From Paenibacillus sp. V4I7 (GTDB lineage: Bacteria > Bacillota > Bacilli > Paenibacillales > NBRC-103111), in NCBI RefSeq assembly GCF_030817275.1, contig NZ_JAUSZD010000002.1:6076001-6140000 (forward strand): DNA of 64,000 nucleotides, written 5' to 3'. Below the pieces are notes generated by a model that saw only the letters and a list, made by a program, of their open reading frames with translations, had not been told where the DNA came from and made no database searches. Shown here in pieces: positions 32,022 through 42,962 of the stretch; the first letter of the stretch is position 1; each line of letters opens with the position of its first letter. Both the position numbers and the translations under genes were made by a program.

Positions 32022-34154
32022 TTAGTTTACAATCTGCCACCTTTGGTTAACGCTGCTGCCTCCTCCATATTGGCCCAAGTCCTCCCCGTTGGTCGTGCGG
32101 CCCATCCCGTCCAGAAATAACCCCGTTGCACGGTTTTGGAGCCGTACATTGTTGCCATCTATCGTGACGGACCATTGCTGATTGGTGCTGGTGCTGTAGC
32201 TCCATTGTCCGGCAGCGGAGCCGTTGGTAGTGCGGCCCATGCCGTCCAGGTATAGTCCGGTTGCGACATTCTTAAATCGCACATAGCCCCCGCTGATTTC
32301 CTCAATCCACCGCTGATTATTGCTGGTGCTGGAGCTCCATTGTCCGGTTACGGAGCCGTTGGTCGTCCGGCCCATCCCATCGATATACAAGCTGGTGGCG
32401 GCGTTACTGAATCTAACCGAAGCAGTCCCCGAAGTTCCTCCTGTAGCTGCAGATACGGCAGCGGATTTCGATCCTCCGGCTACTTCTACCTGATAATAGT
32501 AGGTCGTATCCGGGGTCAAGTTTGTATCTCGATATAATGTCGCTGCAGTGGGGGCGCTGCTAATCTTTGTAAAAGTGCCATTCGGATCTGTAGACCGGTA
32601 GATGTTATAACCCAGCGCATTCGGCACACCCGCCCAGCTTACGTAGATCGTATTCGCACCGGCCGCCGTTGCCGTCAATCCCGTTATAGAGCCTAACGTG
32701 ATCTTGTTGCTCAAGCCGACCGTCTTGGCCGCATCGGGCGTGTACAGGAGCATGAAAAGCGGATAATCTTTTCCCGCAACCTCAGGCATTCTCGTTTCGT
32801 AGGCATAGGCCAAATATTTGTACTTCTCTTGGGTCATATCCCTATTTTCGATATATTTGTAATAGTTATATAACACACTGTAGAACGCATCGATTCTCCC
32901 TCTGCCGTCTGCGTTGATCGTATCAAAATATTGAATCGTACTGCTTTGGTTTGCCCATGCAGGCGTCCATAACACATCGTAACCCAGATGATACTTGAGC
33001 AGATAAGTTGTTCCTGCCAGCAGCCGGTCGTTCATGAAGTTGAACACATTCACCGCATTGGAAGCCGTAGACCTCGCTCCGGTGACCGGGTCAACCTTCG
33101 TGTCTTGGGCATAGATGGTCCGCACCAATGTGGACAGTCCGCCGACATTGCCGTAGGAATGCCCTACATCGCGCCCCATTTCGATGGCCTGCACACGGTA
33201 GTCCGCCGGATCCAATGCTTCTCCTGTTCGCTCATTTTGCGTCATCCACCGCATCTGATGCTTAATGGAACCGTTTCTTCCCCCTTGATCGCCTGCGGCA
33301 TTTACGGTGGCAGCTTCTACAGCCTCATCGTAAAGCTGCAGATTATTGGTGAAGATAGCTCTTCCCATCGTTCCCATTACCGTAAACTGATGCTGATTCA
33401 TAAAGAATCCATGAGCGTTATAAGTGACGGAAACGATGTCCATGAGATGGGTAAGATTCGCTGTATCCGCATCCGTCCATTTCTCACTCGCCGTAGGCGT
33501 ATCGGAATAGCGCAGGATTTCCGCCGCTGCCGAGAGCAGATAACTCATCGTAGCAAGACGGAAGTTCGTATGGGTAACGCAATCCACTGCGGCAGAATAA
33601 CTCCTGATAATTTTCATGGCATTGGCGCGATACGTTTCATCGCCGGTTATATACCACATGATCGCCTGCATGAAAGCGGTTTCGGAATCGGTATTGGCAC
33701 GCGTTCCTACATATTCGCTGGGATTACTGTAATACTTACCCGTCTCGGGGTCGGTAAACCCCCAAGGTCCTTGAATGTGTTTAAAGATGTAATTATTTTC
33801 ATAATAGATTCTTGGCGTTTTACTGGATTGGGAGTCGGCGGCAAAGGCATTAAACGCCGTATTCCAAGGCTCATCCCCCGCTCTTACGTGATCGCGCATG
33901 TTGTCCAAATCCGCCAGTCTCATCGCGATGCCCGGATGGTGGATGGTTCCCGATACCGTGTTCCCGGAGGAATCGGTATAGGACAAATTTGCAGACGTAC
34001 TTACTACCTGCGGCTTATAAGAAGTAATCAGCGGCGAAATCGCCGCCTTTGCCGTTTGGCTGCCGATACTGAGGAAGACCGACATCATCAGTGCCAGACA
34101 AAGAATGCCGGAAACAATCCTGTGGGAGTTGATTTTCGTCTTGAAGAGATTCAT
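32022..34154 (-). CDS. Secreted alginate-lyase-family protein with FN3 and ricin lectin
   Basis: 710 residues from ATG with AGGAGGAAATG upstream (the frame is open to 34226 without a ribosome binding site). Signal peptide 1-37 (ends TAKAA); an alginate-lyase-family alpha-toroid domain (about 60-430) with the motif YNAHGFFMNQHQFTVMG holding the usual N-Q-H residues; a fibronectin III domain (about 480-565); and a C-terminal beta-trefoil of three repeats (LYIDGMGRTTNGSVTGQWS). It likely cleaves or binds a uronate polymer outside the cell; the exact polymer cannot be read from the sequence. A paralogous catalytic domain is in the protein at 35497-41412. Confidence 0.85.
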   Translation of the reverse strand: MNLFKTKINSHRIVSGILCLALMMSVFLSIGSQTAKAAISPLITSYKPQVVSTSANLSYTDSSGNTVSGTIHHPGIAMRLADLDNMRDHVRAGDEPWNTAFNAFAADSQSSKTPRIYYENNYIFKHIQGPWGFTDPETGKYYSNPSEYVGTRANTDSETAFMQAIMWYITGDETYRANAMKIIRSYSAAVDCVTHTNFRLATMSYLLSAAAEILRYSDTPTASEKWTDADTANLTHLMDIVSVTYNAHGFFMNQHQFTVMGTMGRAIFTNNLQLYDEAVEAATVNAAGDQGGRNGSIKHQMRWMTQNERTGEALDPADYRVQAIEMGRDVGHSYGNVGGLSTLVRTIYAQDTKVDPVTGARSTASNAVNVFNFMNDRLLAGTTYLLKYHLGYDVLWTPAWANQSSTIQYFDTINADGRGRIDAFYSVLYNYYKYIENRDMTQEKYKYLAYAYETRMPEVAGKDYPLFMLLYTPDAAKTVGLSNKITLGSITGLTATAAGANTIYVSWAGVPNALGYNIYRSTDPNGTFTKISSAPTAATLYRDTNLTPDTTYYYQVEVAGGSKSAAVSAATGGTSGTASVRFSNAATSLYIDGMGRTTNGSVTGQWSSSTSNNQRWIEEISGGYVRFKNVATGLYLDGMGRTTNGSAAGQWSYSTSTNQQWSVTIDGNNVRLQNRATGLFLDGMGRTTNGEDLGQYGGGSSVNQRWQIVN

Positions 34155-34439
34155 GACATTTCCTCCTTTTTTTAACTGCTCATTGTGGCCTGTTTTGTCT
34201 CCGCAGTTTACAAGCGCTTCCTCCATCGCATCCCCCCTTTCAAACGCATTTTAAAATCATTTACAAATATATGGCTATCGTTGGATTGAAAAGCGATGGA
34301 TGAAAATTCGTCTTATGCTGGAAAAACGTCTTCCTCCTTAAACGGGCACAGGTGTCTTGCCGCCTCCCCGACAGTCTCTCTTCGCGTATTATACCTTTAC
34401 TTTGAACGCAATAATGGCAAAACAATGTGTAAAAAATGT

Positions 34440-35375
34440 TTATTTTTTGGTTTGGATGAATCCGGTGCGATACTTCAGCGGTGTAGTTCCGACTTCTTGC
34501 TTGAATACTTGAACGAAATAGGATGGATTGGGAATACCTACTTCGGCCCCGATCTGTTCGACCGATTTCGCCGTCGTCTCCAGTAATCTGCAAGCTTGTC
34601 TCATACGTTTGGCTGTAAGGTAGTCCTTGAGCGTGGTGCCTGTTACATCATGGAAAAGTTTCGACAAATAAAACTTCGACAAATGCAAGGCTTTGGCGAG
34701 ATCGTCCATGTGAAACGCTTCCTGATAATGTTCGTCGATCCACTGCATGGCTTTCTGCGCATACTCTTCTGATTTCCTTTCAACCATTGCGGACGACTGC
34801 CGCCTCTCTGCGGGGGAACTGCGGATCATACTATCTATCAGGCGGAGAATCAAAATGGCAATCTCTTCAATATCCTCGCCCTTCCCGTCCATTCCCGCAA
34901 GATGATAATCTTCGTAATTTTGCTCCACCGCCTCTTCGTAAGAGAGCAGATCAAACGCCTGCATTTTGTGATGACCGCGCCATAAGGCGTTAAAAAAGGC
35001 GTAACGCTTGACAAAAGGCCGCAAGAACTTTTCCGCAAGCTCAGGATCGAAGTGAAGTATGGTGCGCGTGTAGGGCTGACTTGGACTCACATTCGCATAG
35101 ACATGGTGCAGTTGATACGGCCGAAAGAAAAACAGCATGCCCCGGCGGATCGGGAACTTTTCGCCGCCGATGACGACAAGCCCCGTTCCTTCATGAACGT
35201 ACAACATTTCACAGCATTGGTGCCAATGATAATATCCTTTATAATGGCTCGTGTTGTTCAGCTTGTAATCCCAAAACAGCTTGTTGCCTCCAAAAATAAC
35301 AGTCTCGAACACGCGTTTCAGTAGCATTCCTCCATACCCGAGAAACGTTCGATAGAGCGTTCCGCTGAAATTCAC
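34440..35375 (-). CDS. AraC-family transcriptional regulator with cupin domain
   Basis: Up to 311 residues from a GTG; an ATG at 35327 (MLLKRVFETVIFGG) is an alternative, with GGAGG very close to it. N-terminal cupin sensor (HWHQCCEMLYVHEGTGLVVIG), C-terminal double helix-turn-helix (MDDLAKALHLSKFYLSKLFHD and VEQIGAEVGIPNPSYFVQVFK). It stands between two polysaccharide-lyase genes and probably activates them in response to a sugar. Confidence 0.88.
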   Translation of the reverse strand: MNFSGTLYRTFLGYGGMLLKRVFETVIFGGNKLFWDYKLNNTSHYKGYYHWHQCCEMLYVHEGTGLVVIGGEKFPIRRGMLFFFRPYQLHHVYANVSPSQPYTRTILHFDPELAEKFLRPFVKRYAFFNALWRGHHKMQAFDLLSYEEAVEQNYEDYHLAGMDGKGEDIEEIAILILRLIDSMIRSSPAERRQSSAMVERKSEEYAQKAMQWIDEHYQEAFHMDDLAKALHLSKFYLSKLFHDVTGTTLKDYLTAKRMRQACRLLETTAKSVEQIGAEVGIPNPSYFVQVFKQEVGTTPLKYRTGFIQTKK

Positions 35376-35496
35376 TATAGCAACGCTTCCATTTTAATTC
35401 CGATTATGCTGTACATGGGAATTACCGCCACAAAATCCAATGCCGGCACTGACGTCTTGCTGCCTGTGCCGGCTCGGAATGAATACCTTTTGCTTA

Positions 35497-38400
35497 TTAT
35501 TTTTGATTGTTCAACAAATACTCAGCATCCCGAAGCAAGTAATCAGCGGCTTTCTCGGTAATATGCTTTCCCCTAAGCGCCTGTACTTGATTCACAAAGG
35601 CTGACAGTTCATTCGCAGCCAATTTGCTCTGCAAGCTCTTAGCGATACCCGTGTTATCGATCCAGATATAATCGCCATCGATCCATTTGGCATCCGTAAA
35701 GCGTGTGACCAGGGCCTGCATGGACTCTATGCTGGTGGTAGTCTGGAAGACGACCGTTTGAATACCCGTATTACCTGCCATATCACTAGCAGTTACGACC
35801 AACGTATGCGAACCGAGCGGCAGGGTGAAGAGCGGAATGCCAGCTCCTGCCTTTACGCTATACGTATCCAACGTGACCGTTGTCTTGTTGCCGTCAACTC
35901 CGGACAGAAGATCATCAAGCGCAACGATCGGTGTGATACCCATCGAATCGACGTACGTGCCGTATACCAGACCGGTTACCGTAATCGTCGGCGCTGTCGT
36001 ATCCTGATCGAAGCTGATCGATTTGTCCGACTCCACGTTGCCGGCGATGTCCGTGGAGCGGTAGCTCACGTTATACTTTCCGTCCTGAGTGATCATGACC
36101 GGTTCCGTATAGGCTTGCCAGGTGCTGCCGCTGTCCAGACTATATTCCGTCTTGGCCACTCCTGAGAGATTGTCGTTCGCTGTCAAGGTGAGCGTAACTG
36201 GTTGCACGTACCAACCGTTCTGTCCGTTCGGTTCCGCAGGCGATACGGCGGCTGTCGTGATCGGAGTCGTCATATCCACATTGACGCCGACCGTCTGAAC
36301 ATCCCCGGTAATTCCCGCGTCGTTCCGGGGTTGGTAGCTGACCGTATACTTGCCGTCCTGGTTAACCATCAGCGATTCTGTATAGTCCTGCCATGTTTTC
36401 CCGCCATCCAGGCTGTATTCCGCGCTGCCGTAAGTCAACAACGTGACGGTAACTGGCGTCGTGTACCAACCGTTCGCATTCGGCTTCGCAGGATCAAGGG
36501 ACGCCGTAAACGTGTAGATCAAGCTGTCCAGAGCCGTCTTCAGACTGTTGGCGGCCGAATCGACATCACTTTGTGTTGCTTTCGCATTGGCATCGACCGA
36601 CTTCGCGTTCGATATCGCCGTTTGCAACGCTGCGTAGCTGTCTGCCGTATAATGGTCGGTAACGACCTGATCCGCTTGATTCAGCAAGATCGCAAGCAAC
36701 GAGCGATCCACAGAGAGGAATTGCAACTCACCTACGTTGGCAAAACCTTTCGGCGTATAATATCGCAGATAACGGTATGCCGTCTGGTTGTCAATCGCAT
36801 GCGTATACCATTGCTGAACGGAAACGCCACTGATTGTATGCAAGGTGTTGAAATTAACTCCGTCATTGGAGCCTTGGATCAGCGCTCCATTCATTCGGTC
36901 TGCAGTACCAGAACGCGGAATAAACTTGATGCCGTTAACCGTTATGGCGTTGCCTACGCCCAAGTCAACAGTTACCCAACCGGCTGCAGTTTTGGTGTCA
37001 GGGGACGTGTTCGGGTCGCCGTCAAAAGCGCGCCAACCGTTCGCTGCGGTACTCAACTTGCCGTCCCACGACACCGTATTTGCCGTCACCATAGAAGGTG
37101 TAATGGCGATGATCGGCTCCAGTATCGAACTCGCCTGCAGCAATTCATTCAGAATGGCCAGTTTGCCCGCTTCCGGATTGGCCAATTTCGCCTTGATCTC
37201 TTTCACTTTTTGTTGATACAGGTAGTAGCTGCCTTTGGTATAGCCGTCCGCTGTCAGCGCGATGGAATCCAGGTAAGCCGCATCATAATCCAGACCGCCA
37301 TGGAATCTCACTTCCGCCATACTCCCGAACCAGCTGTTCCCATTGATAATGCGGATATACCGGTAAGGGGTATTGTCGGTAATCGGCAAGATCTGCCAAT
37401 CCTTCGTAGATGCCGCTAACGGAGAGATCGTCGTCCAGTTCGAATTGTCGTTGGAGCCCTGAATGATTGCACCCTTGATCCTGGTGTAATATCCGTCTTG
37501 CCTTGCCAGAAGCTCCACATACTTCAATTTCGCTTTAGCGCCTCGGAAGTCAAATTTGACCCACGCCCCAGCTCCGCTACCATTCAAGCGGTAATCGGTA
37601 ACCGAACCGGGATTGCCATCGAAAAGAGCGTTCGCCGTTGCGATTGCGTCTGCCGGGGATCTGCCGTTAGAATCGGTCACATCCGTAATGGATGTCACAT
37701 TGCGGATCAAGTCCGATTCATCAGCCAAGGTCAAGGAAGATCCGTCGGTAGTCGATGTTTTTGCCGGCGCGTCCAGCCCTTCGGATGTTTTGTATTGGAT
37801 GCCGAAATTCACCGGTCCCGGAGCAGCATTGGACCCCATCACCGCTTTCGCTGTCCAGTTGATTTGGTCATCCGACATGACCGTCGCATCTTGGCCTTGA
37901 ATCTTCACGTTCACCGTGTTGATCGGTTCCATCGAAGTGAATGCCAGATTCACCGTATCGCCGGTTTCAATCCGGTCGAGTAAGGCTTGCTCCGAGCTGA
38001 TGGACACCGAGCTGATCTTCGTCAGTACCTTGGCCGATCCATGGAATCTCACTTCCGCCATATTCCCGAACCAGGTGTTCCCATTGGTGATACGGATATA
38101 CCGGTAAGGCTGCTTGTCGTTAACTGATAAAATTTGCCAATCCTTCGTGGACACTGCCCCAGATGAGATGGTTTTCCAGGTTGTATTGTCATTGGAGCCT
38201 TGAATGACCGCGCCATTGATTCGGGTATAGTATCCGTCCTGCCTTGCCAGCAGCTCCACATACTGCAATTGGGCATAGCCGCCTTGCCCGAAGTCGAATT
38301 GGACCCACGATTCGGCTCCGCTGCCGTTCAGGCGGTAATCGGTCGATGATGCAGGATTGTTATCGAACAAAACGTTCGCCGTTGCAATAGCGTCTGCCGG

Positions 38401-41400
38401 CGATCTGCCGTTGGAATCGGTAACCACAGCGATGGACGTCACATTTTGGATGACATCGGATTCATTCACCAGAATCAAGCGAGACCCGTCGGTTACGAAC
38501 ATCGTTTCCGGGGCATCGGTCCCTTCCGCCGTCTGATAATGAAGCTTGAATGTCACATTGCCCGGCGCCGTACCAGGTACCATAACCGCTTCGGCCGTCC
38601 AGTTCAGGCCATCCTCCGAATGAACGGTCGCGGGTACACCCTGAATCGTAACATTCACGTTCTGAATGGCTTCCGTCGATTGGAAGGACAATTTCGCTGT
38701 GTCTCCCATGACGATCCGCCCTCCGGAGACCTGATCCGAACCGATGGAGACCGATGCGATCTTGTTGATGACCTCGTGACGCTTCCCAAAGATATGGAAC
38801 TCGGACAATTCAATGAAGGGAGAGTCGTACGGTTTTTGAATCATTTGGATTTTCAGGAAACGGAATTGCTCATTCTGGAGCTCTGGCGACACCGCCAACA
38901 TATGCATGGCTGCCGAAACGGGGGTCACTCCCGGCGTCAACCGGGTCCAGTTTTCTTTGTCATTGGATCCGTATATGGTAATGCCGCCGCCGCGTTCAGG
39001 AAATCCTCCTCGTGCCTGAATCCCGAACGCACTGGCCGAAACCCGAAAATTGGGCCCCATGTCCATATCAACGTCCCTACCGGCCGTGCTCGGGTCATTA
39101 TCCATGTAAGTTCCCGTATTGAAGCCCGCAGACAAGAACATCCCCTGATAATTGATGCTGCCGTCGCCCAGCAACGGCGTGGTTAACTGAAGTCCTTGCA
39201 CGACGCCATGCAGAACCGCCAGCTTCTGATAGAATTCGGCGTCCGTTGCGGTGTTCATGAGGCTCATGGTGTCGTCGTATGCTTCTGTATACGTATCGAG
39301 CGTTGCCCAGACATAATCCGTGTTGGCGTCATAGGGCGCAATGACGGCATCCACCGCCGACTGCCGATCATTGGCGACGGTCACCGTGACATCTCTGGTC
39401 GATATCGTCGTGCCGTCGGAAGCTTCCACAACGAAGGCATACGTTCCGGCTACCGTAGGATTCCAGTCAAATGTGCCGGTGCTTGTGTCGAACACGGCGC
39501 CTTCGGGTGCATGGACAATCCGATAGGTCACAACATCGGACGTGCCTGCGTCCGTTGCCGAGAAATCTAAATGGAGCGCCGCCTCGGACCCAACATAGGT
39601 AAACAGGTTCAAAGCGGTTTTTCCTTCATTAAACACCGGCGGCGTCAGTTCATTGGCCGCGTTGACATTGATATGGTCGATATCGACCGTCGTTCCGTTG
39701 CCTATAATCGTGAAATAATTCAGGGTCCAGAGCCCACCGCCTTCAGAATATACATATCTCCATTGCCCCTGGGTATCCGGCAACGTGATCGTTTGGCCCG
39801 AGGCTGCCAGCTTCGCCGCACCGTTGGTCCGAATCTTGTATCCGAGCACGCTCGAACCGCTGCCGGATTCAACCAAAGCGATTTTGCTGCCGGATTCCGT
39901 GGCCTGGATGCGGACGAAGGAAACATCGCCCTCTTGCATGGCGGTCGAGTTGCCGTCCAAGTTGGTGAACCGATCCTCAATCTCTCGCCAATTCGGGTTC
40001 GGGTTCACCTTCGGGAGATTTGCCGTTCCCTCGGCCTCGGCTTCCTTAGGGATGTACAGCCAATATTCCCCTCCGGAATCCCGTGATGCCCAACTGTAAT
40101 CCGTCCTCTTGTTGAACATCTCCGTGTAGTACGGAGCAACTTGCTCCATGTCATGACCTTGCTCATATTTATAATAATAGTACAGATCATAGGCATTGCC
40201 GCCGATTCTTCCCCGATATGAGGTATTCAATACCTGGTAAATGACCGGGCTGCCATCCTGGCGCATACGCGCCTCTGTCGGGATCCAAGGCGTATCATAG
40301 CCGTTCATATACCGGGCAAAATAGTCGGTACCCGCCAGAATACGTTTGCCAAGAAAATCGTACGTGGTAACCGCATTCGCTGCAGTGGAAACCGTACCAT
40401 CTGCCGGGTCCACCTTGGTTCCTTGGGCCTGCAACAGACGCGACAATATGGCAACATTGATGACGTCGCCGGTGCTGTGAGCCTGATCCCTGCCCATCTC
40501 CGTTATCTGCACCTGCGGGTTATCTACCTTCTCGCCTGTCTCCGCATTCGTATCGACCAACCGGAACAATCTCAGGATGGAACCGTTTACGTGCTGGTCT
40601 AGAGCCGTCTTATTCACCGTGAACCACTCTACGGCCTCGCGATAGCGCTCCACATTGCCGGTGAAGATATATCCGGAGGTGGATCCGATGAGCGGATACA
40701 GATGCTGGTTCATGAAGCGGCCATTCGTATGATTGAAGGTATCGGTGACCGGAACGATCACATTATTCGTGAGCTTGGCCGTATCCTGGTCTGTCCATGC
40801 CAGTTCCGGCGTCTGCGTGCTGGTATACCTCATGATTTCCGCGGCGGTAACCATTCGGTAGAGCGGAACGCCCGTGTGAATGTGCGAATCGACAAAATAC
40901 GCATATTCCGCAGGGTTCTTCTGCTCCCATTTCCGGATAATATTCATCGTATTCGCCCTATAAACCTCATCGCCCGTTATCACATACATAAGAGCCTGCG
41001 TATACGCTGTTAAGCCATCCCATATAAATTTTTCGTTATAGCCCTGGCTGCACCAACAGCCTTCGGAAAATTTGGACGAGACCGTCTTGGTTGCAAGCGG
41101 GCCTCCCCACGGGTCAGTCGAGTTGGCCATCTGGTTGAAATAGGTTTTCCAAGGCTCCTTATTCGCCCGTATTTGAGTTTGCAAATTCTCAAGTGTTTCC
41201 TTGGTCAGCCCGATACCAGGATGTTTGAATCCGCTTTCATCAATGGTTTCATAAATGGTTGGCACATAATCCGTCATGAGCGATGGCGAGGCTGTTTCCG
41301 CCGCCGCAGTTCCTGCCGTCAGAGGCAGGAACATGACGGTCATGCTCGCGATAACGAGGATGGATAGGTATTGTTTCAATTTTAGACGAAAACTAGTATG

Positions 41401-41412
41401 ATGCACCTTCAT
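35497..41412 (-). CDS. Giant secreted alginate-lyase-family multidomain protein
   Basis: 1971 residues. Signal peptide 1-38; alginate-lyase-family domain (about 60-440, with NGRFMNQHLYPLIGS); a beta-sandwich (about 475-590); a putative Ig domain (about 600-690); an F5/8-type C-like domain (about 760-890); two units of Ig-like plus F5/8 type C (VQFDFGQGGYAQLQYVELLA, then a close copy); a fourth discoidin-like domain (GWVTVDLGVGNAITVNGIKF); a FIVAR helical region; two or three OmpL47-type repeats (YSLDGGKTWQDYTE); and a C-terminal FIMAH domain, a module seen in Paenibacillus exoenzymes. No SLH or LPXTG, so it is released or bound through its carbohydrate-binding modules. GGGGGAGTTCAG precedes the ATG. 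Confidence 0.88.
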   Translation of the reverse strand: MKVHHTSFRLKLKQYLSILVIASMTVMFLPLTAGTAAAETASPSLMTDYVPTIYETIDESGFKHPGIGLTKETLENLQTQIRANKEPWKTYFNQMANSTDPWGGPLATKTVSSKFSEGCWCSQGYNEKFIWDGLTAYTQALMYVITGDEVYRANTMNIIRKWEQKNPAEYAYFVDSHIHTGVPLYRMVTAAEIMRYTSTQTPELAWTDQDTAKLTNNVIVPVTDTFNHTNGRFMNQHLYPLIGSTSGYIFTGNVERYREAVEWFTVNKTALDQHVNGSILRLFRLVDTNAETGEKVDNPQVQITEMGRDQAHSTGDVINVAILSRLLQAQGTKVDPADGTVSTAANAVTTYDFLGKRILAGTDYFARYMNGYDTPWIPTEARMRQDGSPVIYQVLNTSYRGRIGGNAYDLYYYYKYEQGHDMEQVAPYYTEMFNKRTDYSWASRDSGGEYWLYIPKEAEAEGTANLPKVNPNPNWREIEDRFTNLDGNSTAMQEGDVSFVRIQATESGSKIALVESGSGSSVLGYKIRTNGAAKLAASGQTITLPDTQGQWRYVYSEGGGLWTLNYFTIIGNGTTVDIDHINVNAANELTPPVFNEGKTALNLFTYVGSEAALHLDFSATDAGTSDVVTYRIVHAPEGAVFDTSTGTFDWNPTVAGTYAFVVEASDGTTISTRDVTVTVANDRQSAVDAVIAPYDANTDYVWATLDTYTEAYDDTMSLMNTATDAEFYQKLAVLHGVVQGLQLTTPLLGDGSINYQGMFLSAGFNTGTYMDNDPSTAGRDVDMDMGPNFRVSASAFGIQARGGFPERGGGITIYGSNDKENWTRLTPGVTPVSAAMHMLAVSPELQNEQFRFLKIQMIQKPYDSPFIELSEFHIFGKRHEVINKIASVSIGSDQVSGGRIVMGDTAKLSFQSTEAIQNVNVTIQGVPATVHSEDGLNWTAEAVMVPGTAPGNVTFKLHYQTAEGTDAPETMFVTDGSRLILVNESDVIQNVTSIAVVTDSNGRSPADAIATANVLFDNNPASSTDYRLNGSGAESWVQFDFGQGGYAQLQYVELLARQDGYYTRINGAVIQGSNDNTTWKTISSGAVSTKDWQILSVNDKQPYRYIRITNGNTWFGNMAEVRFHGSAKVLTKISSVSISSEQALLDRIETGDTVNLAFTSMEPINTVNVKIQGQDATVMSDDQINWTAKAVMGSNAAPGPVNFGIQYKTSEGLDAPAKTSTTDGSSLTLADESDLIRNVTSITDVTDSNGRSPADAIATANALFDGNPGSVTDYRLNGSGAGAWVKFDFRGAKAKLKYVELLARQDGYYTRIKGAIIQGSNDNSNWTTISPLAASTKDWQILPITDNTPYRYIRIINGNSWFGSMAEVRFHGGLDYDAAYLDSIALTADGYTKGSYYLYQQKVKEIKAKLANPEAGKLAILNELLQASSILEPIIAITPSMVTANTVSWDGKLSTAANGWRAFDGDPNTSPDTKTAAGWVTVDLGVGNAITVNGIKFIPRSGTADRMNGALIQGSNDGVNFNTLHTISGVSVQQWYTHAIDNQTAYRYLRYYTPKGFANVGELQFLSVDRSLLAILLNQADQVVTDHYTADSYAALQTAISNAKSVDANAKATQSDVDSAANSLKTALDSLIYTFTASLDPAKPNANGWYTTPVTVTLLTYGSAEYSLDGGKTWQDYTESLMVNQDGKYTVSYQPRNDAGITGDVQTVGVNVDMTTPITTAAVSPAEPNGQNGWYVQPVTLTLTANDNLSGVAKTEYSLDSGSTWQAYTEPVMITQDGKYNVSYRSTDIAGNVESDKSISFDQDTTAPTITVTGLVYGTYVDSMGITPIVALDDLLSGVDGNKTTVTLDTYSVKAGAGIPLFTLPLGSHTLVVTASDMAGNTGIQTVVFQTTTSIESMQALVTRFTDAKWIDGDYIWIDNTGIAKSLQSKLAANELSAFVNQVQALRGKHITEKAADYLLRDAEYLLNNQK

Positions 41413-41450
41413 CTGAACTCCCCCATTCCAATGATTTTATTCGACTTGCA

Positions 41451-42875
41451 TTAGGTGAATTCAACGTCATATGCATGTTCTCCTACCCGAATATTTCCAG
41501 ACTCCGGATGGAGAAGGTGCCGACCGTTGATTCGAACATTCCGGAACATCACCCCCTTGACGATTCTGGACTCATCGAATCCGGCAACGACCGACGGATT
41601 ATCGCAGGGTCCGTTGTAAACGATATTGTCGAACAAAATATTTTCCACCCGGTAACCGGGACACGGATTATATTTGGGATTGAAAAGCACGCGAATATCG
41701 ATCAATTGTCCGAGCTCGAATGGTTCGACCCGGATATTTCGATAAGTGACATTCCTGACCGTATTGTTGTCGCCGCAATTTATTGACATACATCCCCAAT
41801 AATACGGCTGCGGCTCATGATGCTCGAGTACATCGATATTTTCGAAAAGGATGTTCTCGACGATGTCCCCTTTCTCATGATTGCCGTGCCCGCCGACATT
41901 CATCGGATGAGCCACATCCGCCCATAAAACGGAATTTCGGACTCTGACATCCCGTGTGTCCCCCTGATAATCCCAGCGGCTGCCATAGATCGCGATGCAA
42001 TCGTCGGATGTTCGCAAGAACACATCGTCAACGTCCACATGGCTGCTTGCCATCATATCAATGCCGTCCGACCACCCTCGGGTGCTGAATGATTTGATGT
42101 TGTTGATCTTGATATGCTCGGATTTCCCGACCAGAACGGTATAGTGAGGCGGATCGATCGCGATGATTCCTTCAATCTGAACGTTCCTGGAGAATAGGAT
42201 CTCCACAGTGCGGTAATAGGTTGTCTTCTCGAAGTCGGACATGTAGATGACCCCGCGCCCCCGGATCGTCACATCCTGTACATGGTCGCAGACGAACGCT
42301 CCGGCCACGACTGCTCCGCCGGCGATATATACCGTCATGCCGGAAGGGATATGAAGCTTCGGCTGTTCCAGGACATGCATGCCGGATTCGAAATAAAGAA
42401 CAGAACCCTCACGGGAAACCAGCTGTTGAAGCTCATCCGTCTGATGTCTGCCTGGCTGAACAACGACAACGCCGGGATCGGCAGGGTTCGGCGCGTCTTC
42501 CTCGATCGGATTGGCGAAAATGTGCAAATTATGAAACCGGTCTCCATTCACTTCGAACGACAATTTACGGGGGCCGTCCAATGTGAACGTCACCCGGTTT
42601 TCGTTCACAACGCCGTGAATCCCCGCAGATACAGGGCGGATCTCCACGCTTCGAATGTCCCCGTAATTCTTGGTCACTTCGACTTCAACCGCACCGGCGC
42701 AATCGAAATAGACCATCGAGGCGTTCCGCACATCGTGCATGTCAACCTTCACGTTGTAACAGAACAAGGGCTGCCATTCGCCCTGATCTTGTCGAACACG
42801 CACGGTATAGTCGGAATTACCTGCCGCCCCCTCGGGAGCCGGGTATGTGATCATTCGCTTCGACGAAACGGTCAT
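41451..42875 (-). CDS. GH28-family glycosidase (polygalacturonase-like), copy B
   Basis: 474 residues; ATG with AAGGTGG at 7-8 nt. Same layout as the copy at 27921-29360: N-terminal beta-sandwich, then beta-helix with GIDMMASSH, TSDDCIAIY, GGHGNH and NIRVEP; the closing segment (ESGNIRV) is also shared. No signal peptide. It lies 38 bp upstream of the giant lyase gene and 80 bp downstream of a solute-binding protein gene on the same strand. Confidence 0.88.
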   Translation of the reverse strand: MTVSSKRMITYPAPEGAAGNSDYTVRVRQDQGEWQPLFCYNVKVDMHDVRNASMVYFDCAGAVEVEVTKNYGDIRSVEIRPVSAGIHGVVNENRVTFTLDGPRKLSFEVNGDRFHNLHIFANPIEEDAPNPADPGVVVVQPGRHQTDELQQLVSREGSVLYFESGMHVLEQPKLHIPSGMTVYIAGGAVVAGAFVCDHVQDVTIRGRGVIYMSDFEKTTYYRTVEILFSRNVQIEGIIAIDPPHYTVLVGKSEHIKINNIKSFSTRGWSDGIDMMASSHVDVDDVFLRTSDDCIAIYGSRWDYQGDTRDVRVRNSVLWADVAHPMNVGGHGNHEKGDIVENILFENIDVLEHHEPQPYYWGCMSINCGDNNTVRNVTYRNIRVEPFELGQLIDIRVLFNPKYNPCPGYRVENILFDNIVYNGPCDNPSVVAGFDESRIVKGVMFRNVRINGRHLLHPESGNIRVGEHAYDVEFT

Positions 42876-42906
42876 CGATATCCCACCTTGCTTTGAATAG
42901 TATCAG

Positions 42907-42941
42907 TTTGACCGGAACACGTGAGACGTGTTCCGGTCAAA
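42907..42941. terminator. Perfect 16-bp hairpin between binding protein and GH28 genes
   Basis: TTTGACCGGAACACGT and its exact complement with a 3-nt loop. The T run is short, so it may attenuate rather than stop transcription, or protect the mRNA end. Confidence 0.65.
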
Positions 42942-42962
42942 TTAGATCATGCTTTGTCCAGA

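Noticed and set aside
34208..34221. TTACAAGCGCTTCC upstream of the lectin-bearing lyase gene as a cre site
   Set aside because: It lacks the conserved TG and CA ends; weaker than the sites at 46560-46584.
35758..40099. Long plus-strand frames (up to 405 codons) opposite the giant lyase gene
   Set aside because: Arg/His/Cys-rich shadow frames of a GC-rich gene on the other strand; no domain or ribosome binding site.
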